Shown: positions 32,389 to 41,609 of the stretch, piece after piece
Position numbering within the stretch: the first letter of the stretch is position 1
How the letters are laid out: every line of letters starts with the position of its first letter
Assembly: GCA_023511795.1 (NCBI GenBank)
Contig: JAIMAU010000002.1
Span: 1-64,000, forward strand
Length of the DNA stretch: 64,000 bases
Reading direction: 5' to 3'
DNA from: Armatimonadota bacterium
Lineage (GTDB): Bacteria; Armatimonadota; UBA5829; DTJY01
Translations under genes and position numbers: made by a program
The notes under the pieces: generated by a model
Databases searched by the model: none
Seen by the model: the letters and a program-made list of their open reading frames with translations, nothing else
What the model was told of the DNA's origin: nothing

Positions 32389-32405
32389 TGCAAGAATCGT
32401 GCCAA
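32389..32405 (-). promoter_or_regulatory. Sigma-54 (RpoN) type promoter
   Basis: On the minus strand the sequence is TTGGCACG-N4-TTGCA, an exact match to the -24/-12 consensus, with GG at 32403-32402 and GC at 32391-32390. Predicted transcription starts near 32378 and runs into the three-hairpin RNA. The ten core bases would be expected by chance about 0.1 times on both strands of a random window this long. No enhancer-binding activator or rpoN is in the window. The rest of the 32207-32582 gap shows nothing else. Confidence 0.55.
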
Positions 32406-32582
32406 TTTGTGAAAACTTAAAGATTAAGCTTGCAATGCCCTGCAAAAACTGCTGGTTTGCGGCTTTTAGATTGCACATTTTTTAGAAACCTAAAGTCAGT
32501 CTCGCGATATTAATTTAATCTCTGCGGATGATGGGTATGAAGTTGCGTGATAATCTCAAGCTTGTGGAGCGTATTATAAGCG

Positions 32583-33221
32583 ATGGTAGATGAAAACTCG
32601 TCAGAGCATTATAAAATTCAGGAAAATGGCTTTAACTGGCGAGCGTGCCTCATTGCCCCTGCTGGCGCCCTTCTCGCAATTCTTTTCTTGACGGTGATGG
32701 CTTCAGTTTTTGGCCCACGATTGAAAGTGCAGAATGGCAACCTAAAAACACCACGCATAGTTTTGGACCGACGCGAGGCGTTCGCAGAGTTTGGGCGGGA
32801 GTTTTTTGCAATTGCACATAAGGCTGATCAAGTTAACGAACGGGCGTTTGTAGAATTGAGCAAGCTAGCGAGGCACAATGGCGACCTTGCGCGCGTCCAA
32901 GATGCCTTTTCGGATGCATCTTTGGCTAACAAAAATGCCTCATCGAGATACAAAGCGCTTGTGGTCCCAGGTGTTCTGGTTTCGCGGGAGCAGCTTAGGC
33001 AGGCAGCGGACTTGATGTCTAGTGCATATACGGCTAGGAGTCGGGCTTGCGACATTGTTGTGCTCTGGGCGAGCAGCCCTCAAAGTAAAGATATTGCACA
33101 GAAATATAGCTCTCAAATTGGTAAGATTGATGTTCTTACAATGAAAAGCTTGAGAATTCTTGTGCTTGCCGCCAAGGACAATGGAATTGCAATTGATGAC
33201 TTGCGCCGGCTCTTGCCATAG
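32583..33221 (+). CDS. Hypothetical membrane-anchored protein
   Basis: A 212-residue protein, not recognised. It has a polar start of about 22 residues, one membrane helix (about 25-45), and then a soluble, mostly helical region of about 165 residues rich in Ala, Arg, Lys and Asp, without Cys pairs or catalytic motifs. It is probably anchored in the cytoplasmic membrane with the helical part outside. GGAGCG is 13 bases before the ATG, which is rather far. It is divergent from the bioY region and followed by a URO-D-like gene. Confidence 0.6.
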   Translation: MVDENSSEHYKIQENGFNWRACLIAPAGALLAILFLTVMASVFGPRLKVQNGNLKTPRIVLDRREAFAEFGREFFAIAHKADQVNERAFVELSKLARHNGDLARVQDAFSDASLANKNASSRYKALVVPGVLVSREQLRQAADLMSSAYTARSRACDIVVLWASSPQSKDIAQKYSSQIGKIDVLTMKSLRILVLAAKDNGIAIDDLRRLLP

Positions 33222-33387
33222 CTAAATTGAAGATATCACATCGTTTTGGAAATCCTCTAGCAATTTTCATTGAGTACCAAGGGTTTGTTTTTGTTCTGCA
33301 ATCTTACCCAATTTTTCAAGAGGATTTCACGAAGCTATCCTCTAATTGTTTATGTGTATTTTTTATTTCAGCTTGAGGAGCGCATGC

Positions 33388-34401
33388 ATGAATAGTCGCG
33401 AGCGGGTGATACGAGCAATTGAATTTAAAGGGCCTGACCGTGTTCCACTCTTGCATGCTGTTCTCCCGGCGGCGATTATCGTCCACGGCCAGCCCCTCCT
33501 TGAGCTCCTTGATGAGTTCAAAGACGACTTCGGCGGCAGTTGGGGAATTCCTCAGATTGAGAATCTCCCGGCGGGCTACCGGAGGGGGATAAATACCGAC
33601 GAATGGGGCGTCGTATGGCAAAATGACCGCGATGGAATGCTTGGCATTCCAGTTGGGCATCCATTAGCCGATTGGAGTAATTTCAACAACTATAGGTTTC
33701 CCCCGAATCCAGATGATGATTGGTTCAGAAGCTTTCAAGAATCTCTTCGGGAGTCTCACGATCATTATGCTATGCTAGGCGGGATAAATCTTTTTGAGAG
33801 AATGCAGTGGCTTCGTGGCTATGAAAATTTGATGTATGACCTGGCGATAGGGTCGGAGGAAGCTTACAAATTACGCGACCGCCTTGTAGAGCATCATTTG
33901 GAATATCTACGCAAGGCGGCAATGACGGACGTTGACGGTTTTCATTTTGGCGATGATTGGGGCACACAGATATCACTTATCATCAGCCCTGACCTCTGGC
34001 GAAAGTTTTACAAGCCAGCCTATGCGCGCATGTTCGAGCCATGCAAAACGGCAGGTAAACACGTTCACTTTCATTCTGATGGTATGACTTGGGAAATATT
34101 GCATGACCTGGTTGAAATTGGCGTAGATGTGCTAAATGTCCAACACTGTGTGATGGACTTAAAGGCATTGGCTCGTGAGTTTGGCGGCAAGGTTGCATTT
34201 CGCTCCGACCTTGACCGTCAGCATGTACTCCCCCATGGGACGCGAGACGAAATTAGAGCCCACGTTCGTGAGGTTTTTGAAGCCTTAGGAAGCTATAATG
34301 GTGGCCTTATAGGGCATGGGGAGATTGCGCCAGATGTTCCGCTAGAAAACGTTCGAGCAATGTTCGAGGCCTGGCGCGAGTTTGGTGTTTACGATAGCTA
34401 A
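33388..34401 (+). CDS. Uroporphyrinogen decarboxylase-like (methyltransferase family) protein
   Basis: A 337-residue URO-D-superfamily barrel. The opening MNSRERVIRAIEFKGPDRVPL and the segments GFHFGDDWGTQISLIISPDLWRKF (about 180-205) and VHFHSDGMTWEILHDLVEIG match paralogues linked to methyl transfer or catabolism rather than HemE. The His-x-His and Asp residues could bind a metal or cofactor. The ATG at 33388 is chosen because GAGGAG lies seven bases upstream; the open frame extends to 33346. It is followed about 90 bases later by a GH2 glycosidase on the same strand. Confidence 0.78.
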   Translation: MNSRERVIRAIEFKGPDRVPLLHAVLPAAIIVHGQPLLELLDEFKDDFGGSWGIPQIENLPAGYRRGINTDEWGVVWQNDRDGMLGIPVGHPLADWSNFNNYRFPPNPDDDWFRSFQESLRESHDHYAMLGGINLFERMQWLRGYENLMYDLAIGSEEAYKLRDRLVEHHLEYLRKAAMTDVDGFHFGDDWGTQISLIISPDLWRKFYKPAYARMFEPCKTAGKHVHFHSDGMTWEILHDLVEIGVDVLNVQHCVMDLKALAREFGGKVAFRSDLDRQHVLPHGTRDEIRAHVREVFEALGSYNGGLIGHGEIAPDVPLENVRAMFEAWREFGVYDS

Positions 34402-34489
34402 TTAATACAAAACTCACATTTGTAAAAAAGAATGCTTTTTAATCATATTTTGGTTTTGCCGATTGAATTATCCTGACAGGCTTTAAAAT

Positions 34490-37036
34490 ATGGGTAATGG
34501 CAATAAAACGATTAGTCTAAATGGAAGATGGTCGCTAGCTTGGTTTGAAGAAGGCATGGGTGAAAAAGCTGGCGCGCATCATCAAGGTTGCGATACTAAA
34601 CAATGGCTTGAAGCTGTAGTCCCCGGCGACATCCATCTTGATCTAATGCGAGCTGGGAAGATTAAAGATCCCTTCTACGGTCTGAACTATCTGGATTGCA
34701 AGTGGACAGAAGAAAAGGAGTGGTGGTACCGCCGCTCCTTTTTTATTCCCAAAGCTATGGAAGGCTGCAGGATTGAGCTCCAGTTTGGTGGTTTGGATAC
34801 GTTCGCCACTGTGTGGGTAAATGGACAACTGGTGGGAAGCCACCGGAATATGTTTGTGCCTTGTTCTTTTGATGTCTCGGACCTGCTGGAGTATGGGAAG
34901 CAGAATTTGGTTGCGGTGCGCCTGTCCTCTCCCTTAGAAGCCGTCAAGAGTAAGTCAACTGAGGGAATGATTGCTGCCTTTGAGACTCATGAGAGGCTTT
35001 ATGCGCGGAAGGCTCAGATGTCGTATGGTTGGGATATCGCGCCTCGAATTGTAACCACGGGTATTTGGCGGCCGGTGTATCTCTCAAAAAGAGGCGATGT
35101 AGCAATCGAAGATGTATGTGTTCGCACTGCTTTAAAAACCTTAGAGCATGCAGTAGTCAACCTAGAGATTACCTTGCGCCGAAATGGTACTCGGGCGAAA
35201 TCTGGAACGCTTAAGATAATAGTGAGGAATTGGAGGGATTCTTCCGAACTATCGCTTCCGTATAAGATTGCAGGTGAGACTGCAACTGTGATTGCTGAAT
35301 TGCCTATTAATGACCCAAAACTTTGGTGGCCGTGGAACGTTGGTCGGCCAAACCTCTATTTGCTTTCGGTTGAAGCCATCCCAGATTTCGGCGTTGGGGA
35401 AAAGCGCAAGGTTGTGTTTGGTATACGTTCGGTCGAGCTTATTCAAGAGCTGCAGGAGGATGGCTGCCACAGCTTTATCTTTTCTATTAATGGGCAGAAG
35501 GTCTATGCCAAGGGGACCAACTGGATTCCTGGCGATGCAATATTCGCCCGAATGGACCGCAGAAAATACCGAAAGCTTATAGATATGGCGGTGGCTGAGA
35601 ATATCAACATGTTCCGTATCTGGGGCGGCGGCATCTATGAGGATCCTTATTTCTATCGCTTGTGTGACGAGCGAGGAATTATGGTTTGGCAGGATTTCAT
35701 GTTTAGCTGCGCTGGCTATCCTCATGATGAGGAGTTCCTTTCGGAAGTGAAATATGAGGCCGAGAAAGTTGTAACCAGCCTTAGAAATCATCCTTCAATT
35801 GTTATCTGGTGTGGCGACAACGAAGTGGATGCTACAACCTGCGGCCAAGGAATGGACATAACTAAGAATCCAATCAACAGGAGTGTCTTGCCAGATGTTT
35901 GCACGCGACTAGATCCGACAAGGCCATATATTTGGAGCAGTCCTTGCAGCCCTTTTGGCGATCCCAACCCAATGAGTCAACTTGAGGGCGACAACCATAT
36001 TTGGCAGCATGGATTATCGTATAAAGATGTGGTTTATTCTCAAGATGAGAGTCGTTTTGTTAGCGAGATTGGGCATCTCTCGATTCCTTGGCCAGAATCT
36101 GTGTGCAAATTTATGCCTCAAGAAAGCTTGTGGCCGCCTGAGAACAAATTATGGGATTTCCATTTCGGCACGCTTGAGCAATTTGACCCGCACCGTAGAG
36201 AGGCGCTCGACAGAGCAATACAAAACTTTGGATTCGAGCGTCCTGAAAGCTTGGAGGGATATGCGTTTTTGACTCAGCTAATCCAGGCACTTGCATATAA
36301 AGAGTGGATAGAGCACTACCGCCGCAGGAAATTTTCCTGCGGCGGTTTATTATATTGGAACCTATATGACAATTGGCCGCAATTTTCGGATGCTGTTGTT
36401 GATTACTATCTTAACCCCAAGATTGCATACTATTTTGTTCGTCGCGCTTTTGCGAATTTGTTAGTCGCACTTCAAGACATGGGCGATGGCAGGGTGGGAG
36501 TCTGGCTTATAAACGATGAATTGAAGGAACGCACGGGCAGATTGCTACTCCGCTGCCAAAGGTTTAGTGGAGGTATCTCTTGGACACGCATTCTTCCAGT
36601 AAAGCTTCCAGCGAACTCTTCGCGCATGGTATGGGACATGCGACTACCTCATCCCTTGATGGAAAATCCTCGCACATGTTTTGCGCAAGCGCAGCTGCTG
36701 GTAGGTGGGCGGATAGCGTCAGAAAACTTCTACTTTCCGGCAGAATTTAGAGATATTGAGTGGCCGGAAACACGCTTATCCGTTCAAATGGGCAACATTG
36801 CTAAATTAGGCAATAGGTTGGTGGCCGATTTTATAATTTCGTCAGCACTCTATGGTCGGCTGGTAAGCGTGAGGGTTTCTGATGTTGGCGCGAAGCTTAG
36901 CGACAATTTTTTTGACATTCCACCAGGCGAGAAGCGCATTGTCCGAATGGTAGTAAATGACTCTAAGACTATGCCTCTTGCCATCACTATATCAGCGGCA
37001 AATTCATTGGAAAACATTGAGTTTGAACTTCAATAG
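34490..37036 (+). CDS. GH2 beta-mannosidase
   Basis: An 848-residue family 2 glycosidase with the full beta-mannosidase domain set: N-terminal jelly roll (LNGRWSLAWF, the DPFYGLNYLDCKWTEEKEWWYRR region at about 65-88), immunoglobulin-like domain, TIM barrel and C-terminal beta domains. The acid/base is Glu445 in CGDNEVDA and the nucleophile is Glu526 in SEIGH. It is expected to release beta-D-mannose from the non-reducing ends of manno-oligosaccharides or N-glycan cores. There is no signal peptide, so it is probably cytoplasmic. It ends three bases before the convergent HD-GYP gene. With the shorter GH2, GH38 and GH130 proteins it supports a mannan or N-glycan diet. Confidence 0.9.
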   Translation: MGNGNKTISLNGRWSLAWFEEGMGEKAGAHHQGCDTKQWLEAVVPGDIHLDLMRAGKIKDPFYGLNYLDCKWTEEKEWWYRRSFFIPKAMEGCRIELQFGGLDTFATVWVNGQLVGSHRNMFVPCSFDVSDLLEYGKQNLVAVRLSSPLEAVKSKSTEGMIAAFETHERLYARKAQMSYGWDIAPRIVTTGIWRPVYLSKRGDVAIEDVCVRTALKTLEHAVVNLEITLRRNGTRAKSGTLKIIVRNWRDSSELSLPYKIAGETATVIAELPINDPKLWWPWNVGRPNLYLLSVEAIPDFGVGEKRKVVFGIRSVELIQELQEDGCHSFIFSINGQKVYAKGTNWIPGDAIFARMDRRKYRKLIDMAVAENINMFRIWGGGIYEDPYFYRLCDERGIMVWQDFMFSCAGYPHDEEFLSEVKYEAEKVVTSLRNHPSIVIWCGDNEVDATTCGQGMDITKNPINRSVLPDVCTRLDPTRPYIWSSPCSPFGDPNPMSQLEGDNHIWQHGLSYKDVVYSQDESRFVSEIGHLSIPWPESVCKFMPQESLWPPENKLWDFHFGTLEQFDPHRREALDRAIQNFGFERPESLEGYAFLTQLIQALAYKEWIEHYRRRKFSCGGLLYWNLYDNWPQFSDAVVDYYLNPKIAYYFVRRAFANLLVALQDMGDGRVGVWLINDELKERTGRLLLRCQRFSGGISWTRILPVKLPANSSRMVWDMRLPHPLMENPRTCFAQAQLLVGGRIASENFYFPAEFRDIEWPETRLSVQMGNIAKLGNRLVADFIISSALYGRLVSVRVSDVGAKLSDNFFDIPPGEKRIVRMVVNDSKTMPLAITISAANSLENIEFELQ

Positions 37037-37039
37037 TTA

Positions 37040-38362
37040 TCACGCAGCTCTAAGAGCTTGTAACTCCCAGGAGCCCCATACTGCGTGAGCGGCATCTACT
37101 ACTTGTGGGTCAAACTGCGTACCGGAGGCTTCGTGGAGTATCCTCAGCGCTTCTCGCGGCGTTTTCGTTTCCTTGTATGACCGAGGTGAAGTGATTGCGT
37201 CAAATGCATCAGCGACAGCCATAATCCTGGAAAGCAAGGGAATCTCCTCACCGGCCAGGCCGTCGGGATAGCCGGTGCCGTCCCAGCGCTCGTGGTGATG
37301 GCCAGCAATCCAAGCTAGCTCAGAAAGGTGAGCTATGTTTCGTATGATATCCATTGTCAGCACCGGATGATGCCTGACTTGCAAGATTTCACTTTGACCA
37401 AGTGGACCAGGCTTATCTATTATTGAGCTTGGGACTGCTACCTTGCCGACATCATGAATCAATCCGGCAAACCGAAGTTTTGTAACCTCGTTGTGCGGAA
37501 TTCCTAGAGCTGTTGCAAGGTCAACGCTGTATTTAGAGACGCGCTCGGAATGGCCAGACATAAAGCCATGTTTGCTGTCAATTACACGTGCAAACACCGT
37601 CAGGACTGTGCCCAGTAAATCGCTGTTGGGTTGGAATACCGGCGTTCCGACATCCAGCTCGAACCTTTGGATTAGCCTGAATAGTCTATCCTCATCCACC
37701 AAGTCGTGGTAGAAATCTTCATTGGAGAGAACCATTTTGAAGGCGTCGGCTACTTCCAGGGATACCTCCATGCCTCCAACAATTCTAGCGATTTCGAGGG
37801 TCTCAGCTAACGATGCTTCGGGCTTGAAGCGCCTGCTTACATCGGCGCTGTCGGCGATCCGAATGAGCTGCGCTCCCAGGGCTATCTCTTCTTCCTTTTT
37901 GTGCTTGGGATAGCCCGCTCCGCTAAACCATTCATGGTGATCTACTACGAAGTCAGCGGATTTTTCGAGTCCTGGGATGCCTCGAACTATTTCGCCGCCG
38001 CGTTCTGGATGGGTGACTATCTCTGGTCTAGATAGTTGGCTATAAAGTGTTGGAAAGCGAACTATATGGGGGAATGCTCCCATGCAGCCTACATCATGGA
38101 GGAGAGCTGCAAAAAAGATATCCGAAGCTTGCCCGGGAACCATCTGCTCGGCCATTGCAGTTGCTACTGCGGCAACGCGCCATGCGTGATACAGCCGCGG
38201 ATCTTCTTGTAAATCAAGAACATAAGACATTGCGGCTATTATATCTGAGAAAAGCCTTGAACAATCGCCAGTGAGAGAGTTTTGATAAGCAATGGCCGCT
38301 TCTTTTGAGCTGAAAGTAGGCGAACATGTGATTGCAAAATTAAAGCCGGACATCGGTACCAT
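37040..38362 (-). CDS. HD-GYP protein with two HD domains
   Basis: A 440-residue protein with two HD-type domains. The first (about 55-200) has HDVGCMG and HHEWFSG. The second (about 265-425) has HDVGKVAVPSSII, GHHERWDGTGYPDGL and DAFDAITSPRSY, which are the HD and GYP signatures of c-di-GMP phosphodiesterases. The first HD copy is also metal-binding by look. There is no receiver or membrane segment. GGAGGAGAG precedes the ATG. It is the last gene of a minus-strand series (glycosyltransferase, nucleotidyltransferase-like, TPR, HD-GYP) and could tie c-di-GMP to surface polysaccharide output; that link is inferred. Confidence 0.88.
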   Translation of the reverse strand: MVPMSGFNFAITCSPTFSSKEAAIAYQNSLTGDCSRLFSDIIAAMSYVLDLQEDPRLYHAWRVAAVATAMAEQMVPGQASDIFFAALLHDVGCMGAFPHIVRFPTLYSQLSRPEIVTHPERGGEIVRGIPGLEKSADFVVDHHEWFSGAGYPKHKKEEEIALGAQLIRIADSADVSRRFKPEASLAETLEIARIVGGMEVSLEVADAFKMVLSNEDFYHDLVDEDRLFRLIQRFELDVGTPVFQPNSDLLGTVLTVFARVIDSKHGFMSGHSERVSKYSVDLATALGIPHNEVTKLRFAGLIHDVGKVAVPSSIIDKPGPLGQSEILQVRHHPVLTMDIIRNIAHLSELAWIAGHHHERWDGTGYPDGLAGEEIPLLSRIMAVADAFDAITSPRSYKETKTPREALRILHEASGTQFDPQVVDAAHAVWGSWELQALRAA

Positions 38363-38539
38363 TCGGACTCTCCTCCAATAAGCTTTTTGTCCCTTTTAGA
38401 ATTTTCGGAAAAAATAGTAAAGAAAGTAGTCTTTCAAGCATTTAAATTACAGCTTCTTTATAAAACAGGTAGAAATACGGGGTTTGAGAGAGGTATTGAT
38501 TTTATGGGTTACACCAATCCGAGAGGAGCTTAGTATTTA

Positions 38540-39373
38540 TTATGCTGCCTTTCGCTTAGTAGAAAGTTCTTCGATAAAATAAATGCCCTCCTCTGCCTCA
38601 TCGAAATCTGGGCGTATTGCAAGTGCTTGCCGGAAAGCCATTTTTGCTAGCTCATAGGCACCAATCTCTATGTAACAATTCCCAAGCTCGACGAATACTG
38701 GGGCGTTTCTTGGGCTATAGGAAAGACCTGCGCGGTACACGTCAATGGCATCTTTGTACCTGCCCGAAGTTGCAAGCATTCTAGCTGCTGCAAAATAAGC
38801 ATCTGCATAAGTTGGGTCCATCTCGACAGCTTTGGCGAAGCACTGTAGTGCATTGGTCAGCTGATTTCGTTCGCCGTAGAGTCGCCCGAGTTCGACGTAG
38901 GCATCGAGGTAAGTTGGCCGCAGTTCGATTGCCCAGCGAAAATGCTTCTCCGCTGTTTCGAAATCGCCCAAATTCTTTACACATATCCCCAATCTGTATC
39001 TGATTTCGGCATTGTCATGGCCCATTTCAAGAACGGCAGAGTATCTCTCTTTGGCCTCCGGGTATTTTGCTTGGCTGTATTCGATGTCGCCAATCTCGGT
39101 AATCACGCGGATATCATTAGGGCGGAGGCGAAGAATTTCTGTCAGCTGTTCCTTCGCGCGCTCAATATGTCCAAGGCGCACATATACTCTTTTCAAGATT
39201 TCGTGCTTCTGAGCGCGATTTGGGGTCATGGAGTTTGTTTTCTCTGGTTCGACTATTTCATCTTGTTCAGATGCGGTGGTCCATCCTGGATCATAATGGT
39301 AATCCACTCCGCAGCCACAGGATTCACTTTTTTTATTTCTAGCTGGAACTTTTTTTCTTGCGACTTTGCCCAT
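38540..39373 (-). CDS. TPR-repeat protein
   Basis: A 277-residue protein. The first ~50 residues are basic with a Cys-rich SCGCGVDYHYDPG stretch that may bind metal. The rest is about six tetratricopeptide repeats (for example HDNAEIRYRLGICVKNLGDF, PTYLDAYVELGRLYGERNQL, PTYADAYFAAARMLATSGRY), a scaffold for protein contacts. There is no signal peptide. GAGGTGAG lies before the ATG. It follows the nucleotidyltransferase-like gene by 35 bases, so the two are probably co-transcribed. Confidence 0.82.
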   Translation of the reverse strand: MGKVARKKVPARNKKSESCGCGVDYHYDPGWTTASEQDEIVEPEKTNSMTPNRAQKHEILKRVYVRLGHIERAKEQLTEILRLRPNDIRVITEIGDIEYSQAKYPEAKERYSAVLEMGHDNAEIRYRLGICVKNLGDFETAEKHFRWAIELRPTYLDAYVELGRLYGERNQLTNALQCFAKAVEMDPTYADAYFAAARMLATSGRYKDAIDVYRAGLSYSPRNAPVFVELGNCYIEIGAYELAKMAFRQALAIRPDFDEAEEGIYFIEELSTKRKAA

Positions 39374-39408
39374 CCAGCGCTCACCTCAAATCATAATCGT
39401 AAATTTCT

Positions 39409-40092
39409 CTATGCACCTGCCAGGCTTCTTAAGAGAGCGGCTCCCAATGCATTCCTGCCAATTCTAGATTCTGCGCTTTCATGGTTGAGGCTGGTCATTA
39501 CTGCTATTGAGTCTATTTCTATGGCTGGTACTGGCAGGAGAGGCTTGATTGCTTGGTAAATATAGTCGGCACCAACTGCCTCCATTACATGCTGGGGATG
39601 CAGCTTAGCTATGCCTGCCAACTCGTGAGTTCTCAACTCTTTAGTAAAACCCGTTGCAATTTTCTGCAACCCATCTATTTGCAGTTCAACGCATATTGGC
39701 TCTAATGAACGGACTTTTCTAATGCCTACAGATGGGCAGGGAGCAGTTTCAATCAGCCTTAAGGCTTCCTTTGTGAGGGGCAAGCTGCCGTCTAGGGAAA
39801 TGAACGGTTTGTCGAGGGCAACAGCACCTAGCCTTAGCATGTCCATTTCGGTTGCAGTTTCAAAATCGTGGCTGACAGCGAATATGGCGTCTTCTCGTCG
39901 CGCAAGGACAGCCTGCATGATCTGGGCTGCTTTGAATCCTGCCACAACTACCACATTATCATAGTCGTCGAGCGTGTCTAGTTGATGGTGGATGATTGGA
40001 CGGCCATCAAACCAATTCAAACACGCAGGTATTGCAATCCCTAAGTTCCAGGTTATGTTTGTGCAATAGATTATTGCATTCTTTTGTTGCAC
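39409..40092 (-). CDS. Degenerate sugar-nucleotidyltransferase-like protein
   Basis: A 227-residue protein with the overall order of the NTP-transferase (GlmU/MobA-like) fold: an N-terminal strand, then RPIIHHQLDTLDDYDNVVVVAGFKA, then FAVSHDFETATEMDML and a later PFISLDGSLPLT that recalls the metal-binding Asp region. However, the N-terminal AAGxGxR-type nucleotide loop is replaced by IIYCTNITWNLGIAIPA, so it may be a binding or regulatory relative rather than an active enzyme. The start is GTG at 40092, eight bases after TGAGGTGA. It is flanked by a GT4 glycosyltransferase (20 bases upstream) and a TPR gene. Confidence 0.6.
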   Translation of the reverse strand: MQQKNAIIYCTNITWNLGIAIPACLNWFDGRPIIHHQLDTLDDYDNVVVVAGFKAAQIMQAVLARREDAIFAVSHDFETATEMDMLRLGAVALDKPFISLDGSLPLTKEALRLIETAPCPSVGIRKVRSLEPICVELQIDGLQKIATGFTKELRTHELAGIAKLHPQHVMEAVGADYIYQAIKPLLPVPAIEIDSIAVMTSLNHESAESRIGRNALGAALLRSLAGA

Positions 40093-40111
40093 CCTAGTTC
40101 ACCTCAAATGT

Positions 40112-41443
40112 TTATGCCGCCTTGCGCATTTTCTTGCCATTGGTTGCTGATTTTTTGTGGCGCGCCATCACGGATTTGTAGATGGCAATTATCTCCTCAG
40201 CATGGCGAGCCATGGGTTTAGGCGGTGCAATGTTAGACCTAAGCATGTTTAGCGTTTGCGGATTTTCAATTAGATATCGCAAGTGCGAAGCTAATCCCCG
40301 AGTGTTTCCCATTTCAAAAAGAAAGCCATTTTTGCCGTGTTTGATCCATTCGGGTATTCCTCCTGCGCGCGCGCCAACTACTGGCACGCCTGCGCCAAGA
40401 GCCTCCATGACGGTTCGAGGGGCGGGTTCGTGCCATAAAGGAGGCACCACGCAGGCGGACATGTTGCCAAGGATGTGTGACAATAGGTTGGGCTTGTAAT
40501 AACCTGCAAATTCCACTTTGGGTAGGAACCTGTTATCCTCTCGGAGGCGGCGTTCAATTTCGCGCGCGTAATTATGGTCGGCAATTGAGCCGTGAATGCT
40601 TATCTCAAACTTGTCTCGGACGTCGTGAAGTATTTCGGCGGCATCAAGCAGTAAGTGAACGCCTTTTCTGAAAATAATGGTTCCAAGGAAACCAAACGTA
40701 ATCTTTTCGCTCTGCTGCCGCAGAAACTTGTCTTTTGTTGCCCAGAGTTGTTCAGCTGTTCCCGCTGCTGGAGTAATTGTAATTATTCGCTCTGGGGCTA
40801 TTCCATGCTCCACATAAAGGTTGCGCACATAGTTTGAGACTGCTATTATTGCATTAGCTTTGTTAAGCCATCGAATAATGTTTCGATAGCGGGCTGCGTA
40901 GGCAAGAGCCCTGTCCTTCACATCAGGTTCGCCTTCTATTGGTGGGATGCACTCCGCGCACTTGGTGCCGTCTCCGGGGCCTGAGCACACCCTATTGTGT
41001 CTATCAAGGAGATCGTGTCTTGGGCAAATGAACCAGTAGTTATGCAAAGTTACAACAAAAGGAATTCCCATTTCATAGGCGGTTTGCAAAAGAGAAGCCG
41101 AAAGCCCGGCTAGATTGTGGAAGTGGATAATGTCCGGGTGCTTCTGGTTAACCGTCCAGCAAAGCACTATCTCGCTTTCGGTGTTTTGCATTTCGCGCAA
41201 TGGATGGTTTAAATCTGCGAATTCCACATGACGGTTGGTAACCCCATAGATATCTAAACCCTTGTAATTGTGACGAAAAACGGCGAACCCCAATCCCCCT
41301 TCAACATGCCTAGGGCATGCTGCTAGGATTGAGCTGGAATGGCCGGCGATAGAGAGCTGGTCGCACAATTCCTGAGTGTATGCCACAGGTCCCAGGGTGA
41401 GATGGTCGGGAGGTTGACCCCAAGTGACGTGGAGAATCTTCAT
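40112..41443 (-). CDS. GT4-family glycosyltransferase
   Basis: A 443-residue retaining glycosyltransferase with GT-B fold. The N-terminal acceptor half includes SWILAA-like motifs and FHNLAGLSASLLQTAYEMG. The C-terminal donor half has the GFLGTIIFRKGVHLLLDAAE segment and the family-defining PRTVMEALGAGVPVVGARAGGIPEWI region with its E-x7-E arrangement. It should transfer a sugar from a nucleotide donor in surface polysaccharide or glycolipid synthesis. AAGGAGAGC precedes the ATG. It heads the minus-strand series that continues with the nucleotidyltransferase-like, TPR and HD-GYP genes. Confidence 0.9.
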   Translation of the reverse strand: MKILHVTWGQPPDHLTLGPVAYTQELCDQLSIAGHSSSILAACPRHVEGGLGFAVFRHNYKGLDIYGVTNRHVEFADLNHPLREMQNTESEIVLCWTVNQKHPDIIHFHNLAGLSASLLQTAYEMGIPFVVTLHNYWFICPRHDLLDRHNRVCSGPGDGTKCAECIPPIEGEPDVKDRALAYAARYRNIIRWLNKANAIIAVSNYVRNLYVEHGIAPERIITITPAAGTAEQLWATKDKFLRQQSEKITFGFLGTIIFRKGVHLLLDAAEILHDVRDKFEISIHGSIADHNYAREIERRLREDNRFLPKVEFAGYYKPNLLSHILGNMSACVVPPLWHEPAPRTVMEALGAGVPVVGARAGGIPEWIKHGKNGFLFEMGNTRGLASHLRYLIENPQTLNMLRSNIAPPKPMARHAEEIIAIYKSVMARHKKSATNGKKMRKAA

Positions 41444-41609
41444 TTTTTGCTCTCCTTAAGGAAAATAGTTTATTCCATAAAATTGGGGCAATCACAAGAC
41501 ACTTTTTATTATCGGAAATTGGGGTTGAGGGCTTTAGAGGGCATCCATTTCCATTCCGAGAGGTAATTTGCTAAGATACAGTCAGCAAATATTTTTGGAG
41601 GTGATTCGA

